DNA from: Nostocoides sp. | Lineage (GTDB): Bacteria; Actinomycetota; Actinomycetes; Actinomycetales; Dermatophilaceae | Length of the DNA stretch: 64,000 nt | NCBI GenBank assembly: GCA_016716625.1 | Contig: JADJVJ010000006.1 | Span: 372,001 to 436,000, forward strand | Reading direction: 5' to 3' | In this document: piece by piece, positions 59,830 to 64,000 of the stretch | Layout: each line of letters starts with the position of its first letter | How positions within the stretch are numbered: the first letter of the stretch is position 1 | Made by a program: the position numbers and the translations under genes | Notes under the pieces: generated by a model | The model's input: the letters and a program-made list of their open reading frames with translations, nothing else | Database searches by the model: none | Told to the model about the DNA's origin: nothing

Positions 59830-60042
59830 TGTTTGTGGGCACTCCCTCGGGCGCGGCCAATGCGGCCGACGGGTGCGCTCCCCGGCGCGGCGTCGCGGGG
59901 TCGCGACGCTCGCTTCACTGTAGGTGACCCCTGGTCAGCGGCCACAGGAATGCTGGAAAGACCATCCGAACGGGTGAGGCGGCCCGGCTGCGAGCCCGGC
60001 CGATACCCGTGCATCGCTCCCCCCATTGCCCTCGGACAACAT
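59830..60042. other. Intergenic space without a recognisable gene
   Basis: Between the terminator of the acyl-CoA dehydrogenase gene and the one following gabT. Long open frames cross it on both strands but have no family character and only continue antisense frames. No tRNA, repeat word or promoter pair stands out. It may hold degraded material related to the SDR remnant next to it, but no protein similarity is visible. Confidence 0.5.
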
Positions 60043-60073
60043 CGACCGGGCCATCTCATACCTGGCCCGGTCG
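60043..60073. terminator. Hairpin after gabT and the SDR remnant
   Basis: CGACCGGGCCA (60043-60053) and TGGCCCGGTCG (60063-60073) form a perfect 11-bp stem around nine bases, nine bases beyond the stop of the SDR remnant. Its place fits termination of the minus-strand gabT transcript. Confidence 0.7.
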
Positions 60074-60081
60074 CTCACACG

Positions 60082-60231
60082 CTAGGGGGAGAGGGAGTCC
60101 CCATCGGTGAACGACACGCGGCCAGGGGGCGTCGGTTGCTCGGCAATCGAGTTTCCGCCGTCAACGGCAAGCGCCTGGCCGGTGACGACGGCCACCTGGC
60201 CCGAGAAGTCGAGCTGAGGTGGCAGAACGGC
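60082..60231 (-). pseudogene. Remnant of a short-chain dehydrogenase with its middle deleted
   Basis: Directly after the gabT stop the same frame reads ...QLDFSGQVAVVTGQALAVDGGNSIAEQ... to TAG at 60082-60084. LDFSGQVAVVTG is the N-terminal first strand and glycine-loop start of an SDR; TGQALAVDGGNSI is its usual C-terminal end. About 200 residues between them are missing, and the join falls at VTG, a sequence present at both ends. No start codon is left. A deletion through a short repeat in an SDR gene once downstream of gabT is the simple explanation. Confidence 0.65.
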
Positions 60232-61569
60232 TCAGCCCTCGAGGGACACCGCGAAGGCCTCTTCGAGGATGTCGAGGCCTTCGTGCAGGAGGTCATCGCC
60301 GATGACGAGCGGCGGGAGGAAGCGGAAGACGTTGCCGAGGGTGCCGCAGGTCAGCGTGACCAGGCCACGCTCATGGCACGCCTTGTTGATCGCCGCGGTG
60401 AGCGCAGCTGCCGGCTCCTTGGTGTCGCGGTCTTCGACGAGTTCCATGGCGATCATCGCGCCACGACCCCGGATCTCGCCGACGACCTCGTACTTGGCGG
60501 CAAGTTGTTCGAGCCGACCGGTGAGGATGGCCTCAATCTCCTTGGCGCGGGCCGCGAGGTTCTCCTCCTCCATGGTCTCGATGCTCGCGAGCGCGGCCGC
60601 GCAGGTGACCGGGTTGCCGCCGTAGGTGCCGCCGAGACCGCCGGGGTGGATGGTGTCCATGATGTCCGCGCGCCCGGTGACCGCGGCGAGCGGCATGCCG
60701 CCGGCGATGCCCTTGGCGGTCGTCATAAGGTCCGGGACGACACCTTCGTAGTCACAGGCGAACCAGTCACCGCTGCGGCAGAACCCGCTCTGCACCTCGT
60801 CGGCGATGAAGAGGATGTCGTGCTCGTGGCACCAGTCGGCGAGCTGGCGCAGGAACCCGGACGGCGGCACGATGAAGCCGCCCTCACCCTGGATGGGTTC
60901 GATGATGACGGCCGCGCAGTTCTCCTCGCCGATCTGGGCGTGGATCTGGTCGGTGATGTAGCCGAAAGCCTCGGTCGCGCAGTGCTCCGGTCCGCCCGGC
61001 CAGCGGTACGGGTAGGCCATCGGCACTCGGTACAGCTCGCTGGCGAACGGCCCGAACTTGTGCTTGTACGGCATGTTCTTCGCGGTCATTGCCAGGGTGA
61101 GGTTGGTCCGCCCGTGGTAGGCGTGGTCGAAGGCGACGATGCCGTCCTTGCCGGTGAAGTGCCGGGCAACCTTGACCGCGTTCTCGACGGCCTCGGCGCC
61201 GGAGTTGAAGAGCGCGGAGCGTTTGGGTCCGTCGCCGGGGGTCAGCTCGTTAAGCCGTTCGCAGACCTCGACGTAGGGCTCGTAGGGGTTGACCATGAAG
61301 CAGGTGTGGGTGAACTTGCGGATCTGTTCGGAGACCGCCTCGATGATCCGCCGGTTGCCGTTGCCGACGCTCGTCACGGCGATGCCGGAGCCGAAGTCGA
61401 TGAGCTGGTTGCCGTCGGCGTCGCGGAGTATGCCGCCCTGGCCGGCCTCGATGTAGGCGGGCAGACCGGTGCTCACCCCGGTGGACACCGCCTGCAGCTT
61501 GCGCTGCTGAAGCGCCTGGGACTTCGGCCCGGGGATGGCGGTGTTGAGGATGCGCTTCTGCTCGATCAT
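60232..61569 (-). CDS. gabT: 4-aminobutyrate aminotransferase
   Basis: 445 residues. Class III aminotransferase marks are NSGAEAVENAVKVAR, AYHGRTNLTLAMTAK, the Asp in LFIADEVQSGFCRSG, and the PLP lysine in TTAKGIAGGMPLAAVTG. It converts GABA and 2-oxoglutarate to succinate semialdehyde and glutamate. TACCAT at 61582-61577 is seven bases before the ATG (leaderless). No succinate semialdehyde dehydrogenase is adjacent; only an SDR remnant follows. Confidence 0.95.
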   Translation of the reverse strand: MIEQKRILNTAIPGPKSQALQQRKLQAVSTGVSTGLPAYIEAGQGGILRDADGNQLIDFGSGIAVTSVGNGNRRIIEAVSEQIRKFTHTCFMVNPYEPYVEVCERLNELTPGDGPKRSALFNSGAEAVENAVKVARHFTGKDGIVAFDHAYHGRTNLTLAMTAKNMPYKHKFGPFASELYRVPMAYPYRWPGGPEHCATEAFGYITDQIHAQIGEENCAAVIIEPIQGEGGFIVPPSGFLRQLADWCHEHDILFIADEVQSGFCRSGDWFACDYEGVVPDLMTTAKGIAGGMPLAAVTGRADIMDTIHPGGLGGTYGGNPVTCAAALASIETMEEENLAARAKEIEAILTGRLEQLAAKYEVVGEIRGRGAMIAMELVEDRDTKEPAAALTAAINKACHERGLVTLTCGTLGNVFRFLPPLVIGDDLLHEGLDILEEAFAVSLEG

Positions 61570-61900
61570 GAAGGCGATGGTATCGGGGGCGGCGGGTCCT
61601 CGGCACCTACGGATTCCGCGCTCGACCCCGTGCCGCTTCGACGGCCGCGCAGGCCGGCCGAGGGCGCCATCGCGGCCCGTTGGTCAAGTCTTTAACTTCT
61701 TGGCAGAACGTTTACACAGCCGCTGACCTGCAACGATGCCTCGGAGGAGCGCTTGTTTACCCGAAGTATCTCGGAAGACAAGATTCTGGCCTTGGCGTTG
61801 CCCCCGGGTGTTCCGCACACTGAACGGCGCCCGGGGCTTGTCACCGCACACCCCCCTGCCCACCGTGCGGTGCCCCGGGCGATGAAAGGCCCCTGCCACC
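61570..61900. other. Intergenic region between gabT and the secreted protein gene
   Basis: Holds the gabT -10 box on the minus strand. From 61682 to 61800 the base composition is lower in G+C than elsewhere (TCTTTAACTTCTTGGCAGAA, GTTTACACAG, AAGATTCTGG), as expected for a regulated promoter of the plus-strand gene. I cannot fix a -10/-35 pair. GAAAGG at about 61884 is a possible ribosome binding site for the next gene. Confidence 0.5.
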
Positions 61901-63064
61901 ATGTCACTTTTCCCTGCCCTGCTCTGCCGCGGGCGATTCCGAGTCACCCTGACCACGGCCCTCGCCGCGCTCGCGCTGACCTTCACCCCGACCGCCCAGG
62001 CGACCACCCCCGCGGCCGCCCCAACCGCCCTGGCCCGCACCGCCACGACGGGCTGCACCACCCTCAAGACCCCCGCTCGGGGTGCCATGCCGCGATTCAT
62101 GTCCGCGATCAGCCGCAAGAACGAGGGCTTCCGCCAGTACGTCGGCGGCTTCCTCATCAAGGTTCTCTGGCGCGACATCGAGCGCACCCCTGGCGTCTAC
62201 GACGTCACCAACATCGACCGCCAGATCGCGTATGCCGCGGCCTCGGGTCTCGATGTCCGCCTCCTCGTTCTCGCCGGCACCTCTGCCCCGACCGACGTCA
62301 AGAGCATCGGCGGCGCGCCCATCCCCTTCTTCGACCATGACCAGCGGATCGAGACCACGATCGGCCGGTTCTGGTTGCCCGCATACCAGCAGCGATGGCA
62401 AGCGCTCCAGCGCGCGCTCGCCACGGCATACGACGGGAACCCGTTGGTCAAGGAGGTCAACATCTCCGGCACCGGCCTCATCTCCGCCGAGGTCATGCTC
62501 ACCATGCCCAAGGACGTCATCCCGTCGCTGAAGATCACCAACGCCGAGTCCATGGCTGCTGCCGGTGTGACCGAGCCCCTGCGCCGGTCCGCCCTCGACG
62601 CCGACATCGCGTTTATGCAGGACACCTGGACGACCACGCACACCACGCTCTTCGCCAACGTCTACATGCCCATCGGGGCCACCGCGACGATTGCGACGAC
62701 CCGGGAGATCATCTCCGCGACGCACGCCCGCAAGCCGGGCCACACGGTCTTCGGGCACACCGGCGCCTCCTCCGGCGTGCTCGCCGGGACCACGATGAAG
62801 CACATGAAGGACCTCTACCTGTGGTGGGAGGCCAACGGCATGCCCTACATGCTCCAGACGCAGACCTATCACGGCGGATGGACCAACGAGGGGGTCGGCG
62901 ATCTCGCCGAGGTGCTTCAGTGGGCTGCCGCGCACCACGCGATGTCCGTTGAGCTCCCCCGGGACTGGCAATTCGACGCCGCGGCACTCGCCGTCCTCAA
63001 GGACGTCAACGTGGCGCTTGCGGCCAACGCCGCTCCGTTCGCGGCCGTGTCCATCGGCTGCTGA
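61901..63064 (+). CDS. Secreted glycoside hydrolase-like TIM-barrel protein
   Basis: 387 residues. A signal peptide ends near TAQATTPAAA (hydrophobic core LTTALAALALTF). The mature part opens WRDIERTPGVYDVTNIDRQIAYAAASGLDVRLLVLAG, then FDHDQRIETTIGRFWLPAYQQRWQALQRALATAYDGNPLVKEVNISG, the pattern of a GH42/GH5-like (beta/alpha)8 barrel in which each strand is followed by a surface helix. The acid pair is not certain. Substrate and family number unknown. The last residue but one is Cys, and another lies near the mature N-terminus (TTGCTTL), so a disulphide is possible. Confidence 0.72.
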   Translation: MSLFPALLCRGRFRVTLTTALAALALTFTPTAQATTPAAAPTALARTATTGCTTLKTPARGAMPRFMSAISRKNEGFRQYVGGFLIKVLWRDIERTPGVYDVTNIDRQIAYAAASGLDVRLLVLAGTSAPTDVKSIGGAPIPFFDHDQRIETTIGRFWLPAYQQRWQALQRALATAYDGNPLVKEVNISGTGLISAEVMLTMPKDVIPSLKITNAESMAAAGVTEPLRRSALDADIAFMQDTWTTTHTTLFANVYMPIGATATIATTREIISATHARKPGHTVFGHTGASSGVLAGTTMKHMKDLYLWWEANGMPYMLQTQTYHGGWTNEGVGDLAEVLQWAAAHHAMSVELPRDWQFDAAALAVLKDVNVALAANAAPFAAVSIGC

Positions 63065-63081
63065 GGGCTGACCAGACGGCA

Positions 63082-63125
63082 GGTGCCTGCCAGGTGCGCG
63101 TCATGTGCCGCGCTTGGCAGGCACC
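63082..63125. terminator. Hairpin between the secreted protein gene and tRNA-Thr
   Basis: GGTGCCTGCCA (63082-63092) and TGGCAGGCACC (63115-63125) form an 11-bp perfect stem; the interior GGTGCGCG/CGCGCT can extend it. It lies between convergent units and may end both. Confidence 0.75.
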
Positions 63126-63139
63126 ACCCGGCACATCCG

Positions 63140-63212
63140 AGCTGGAGAAGGGACTCGAACCCTCAACCACCTGTTTACAAGACAGGTGCGCTACCGATTG
63201 CGCCACTCCAGC
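63140..63212 (-). tRNA. tRNA-Thr (anticodon TGT)
   Basis: Minus strand: perfect 7-bp acceptor stem GCTGGAG/CTCCAGC, D-arm GCGCAATCGGTAGCGC, anticodon stem CCTGT/ACAGG with loop CTTGTAA, and T-arm with GGGTTCGAGTCCC. Anticodon TGT reads ACA. The discriminator is T and CCA is not encoded. Confidence 0.95.
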
Positions 63213-63270
63213 AGGCACTCGGCCACGCTCGTCACGCGCCGAGGCACCCCACATCGTACGTCGCAGGGGC

Positions 63271-64000
63271 TCAGCGGGACCGCACACTGCTCACCCGGCG
63301 GTCCCACGGTGAGGCAAGGATCTCCCCGAAAACCGTCCCGGTGGCGATGGCCAACAGGGCAGCCCCCGCCCCGAGAAGGGTGGTGAAACCGGACTGCAGC
63401 GAGAGTAGCCCGGCGTCGGTCCCGGTCTCGGCGACCATCGCATAGAGCGCCCGGAAGATCGTGAGCCCGGGGAGCAGTCCGAAGCTCGCCGGGACCACCA
63501 GGGTCATCGGCGGCAGATGGAGCCGGACGGCGACGAGCCGACCAGCGAAGCCGACGATGATGGCCGCCAGTCCGGTCGAGGACAGATAGCCGATGTCGAA
63601 GGTCCGGGTGAGCAGCGCCAACGCCCCGGCCCCGATCGCGCAGAGCACCGCAGCGGGGACCAGGAGCTTGCGCCGGGACTGAACGGTCACCGAGCCGCTG
63701 AGACCCACGACGAACGCCGCAAGGACCGCCGCGATCCACGGCGCCGAACTGATCTCCAGGTCAAGGACGCTGGGTGGCACGAAGGTCGAATTCAGCACCC
63801 GGGTCACCCGGAGCATGATGGACAGTCCGGCGGCGACGCCGATGATGAGCCCGCTGAGGGCCAACGAGACCGAGAGCAGCCGCCCCGCCCCGGTGAGCGG
63901 GTAGCCGAAGAGCACGTCCTCGATGGCCGAGGCCATGGTCCGGCCGGGGAGCATCGCGACGATCCCACCGGCGACGATGTAGGCGAAGTCGTCGGCGCGC
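63271..64000 (-). CDS. ThrE-type threonine/serine exporter, C-terminal part
   Basis: The frame is open to the right edge (RADDFAYIVAGGIVAMLPGRT precedes the first internal ATG), so the start lies outside. About 243 residues with seven to eight hydrophobic segments: GRLLSVSLALSGLIIGVAAGL, then IAAVLAAFVVGLSG, KLLVPAAVLCAIGAGALALL, and the conserved PASFGLLPGLTIFRALYAM of the ThrE_2 domain. Such proteins export threonine or serine. The N-terminal ThrE_1 part is expected upstream. Confidence 0.85.
   Translation of the reverse strand, partial: RADDFAYIVAGGIVAMLPGRTMASAIEDVLFGYPLTGAGRLLSVSLALSGLIIGVAAGLSIMLRVTRVLNSTFVPPSVLDLEISSAPWIAAVLAAFVVGLSGSVTVQSRRKLLVPAAVLCAIGAGALALLTRTFDIGYLSSTGLAAIIVGFAGRLVAVRLHLPPMTLVVPASFGLLPGLTIFRALYAMVAETGTDAGLLSLQSGFTTLLGAGAALLAIATGTVFGEILASPWDRRVSSVRSR

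Noticed and set aside
57810..60059. Open frame of 749 codons on the minus strand
   Set aside because: Covers modC and the acyl-CoA dehydrogenase gene in antisense; no family features.
59833..61695. Open frame of 620 codons on the plus strand
   Set aside because: Antisense to gabT and the SDR remnant; no start context or domain pattern.
1..64000. Neisserial DNA uptake sequence
   Set aside because: GTATGCCGT shares the string ATGCCGT with the neisserial 12-mer, but the CTGAA end is not conserved here. The resemblance is probably accidental, and only a functional analogy is proposed.
1..64000. CRISPR array, insertion sequence, integron or prophage
   Set aside because: No regularly spaced repeats of 25-40 bases, no transposase, integrase, terminase or capsid-like protein, and no terminal inverted repeats with target duplication were seen.

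Overview
The window is about 70% G+C with dense, often overlapping genes, many GTG starts and typical actinobacterial families (SepX, MscL, DUF3027, DUF2530, DUF3263, DUF3349, WXG100, MtrA-type promoters, c-di-AMP riboswitch). Gene order and protein character suggest a Micrococcales actinobacterium, most likely of the Intrasporangiaceae/Dermatophilaceae group; this is inference from content, not a database match. Nearly everything looks chromosomal. There are no insertion sequences, prophage genes, CRISPR arrays or plasmid functions.

Layout. 1-4.6 kb: end of a protein O-mannosyltransferase, a nuclease-helicase fusion, a membrane-anchored unknown and tRNA-Ala. 4.7-14.4 kb: AI-2E-type exporter, then the conserved cluster galU-moeA-moaC-mogA-rimJ-sepX on the minus strand, with 5-FTHF cyclo-ligase diverging from galU and a penicillin-acylase-type hydrolase behind it. 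14.5-21.7 kb: FmdB-like zinc ribbon, SAF protein and mscL, then a 1278-residue degenerate helicase with a C-terminal nuclease-like domain, an MFS permease and tRNA-Arg. 21.8-24.8 kb: an NlpC/P60 hydrolase behind a c-di-AMP riboswitch and two paralogous secreted proteins, all three sharing one promoter architecture. 24.8-42.4 kb: DtxR regulator, FkbM methyltransferase, MFS, thioesterase-like protein, pdxH, citrate synthase 2, a frameshifted serC, NCS2 permease, SDR, the DUF2530/DUF3027/CspB-like/MFS block, HMG-CoA lyase, a two-component pair and a DUF4031-Nudix protein. 42.4-53.9 kb: paired DnaA boxes before a lone WXG100 gene, a MacB-type ABC exporter, groEL with two CIRCE operators, the pit-membrane protein-DUF3349 operon, DUF3263, a PLP decarboxylase, HAD hydrolase and ArsC-like phosphatase. 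53.9-64 kb: ung, SGNH hydrolase, a TOBE regulator with modABC, acyl-CoA dehydrogenase, an SDR remnant, gabT, a secreted TIM-barrel-like protein, tRNA-Thr and a ThrE-like exporter end.

Functional links: molybdate uptake (modABC) and cofactor assembly (moeA, moaC, mogA) are both present but 46 kb apart. Cell-wall functions (SepX, MscL, NlpC/P60 with riboswitch, O-mannosylation) recur. 

Expression signals are unusually readable. At least 22 genes have a TANNNT -10 box 6-8 nt before the start codon, implying leaderless mRNAs. In four cases the TAG stop codon of the preceding gene is the first half of that -10 box. A 9-mer, GTATGCCGT, occurs far more often than composition predicts, on both strands, and forms the arms of two perfect terminator hairpins. 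These two patterns, the three-promoter regulon, the helicase lacking its Walker A lysine, the paired DnaA boxes and the two damaged genes are the points most worth following up.
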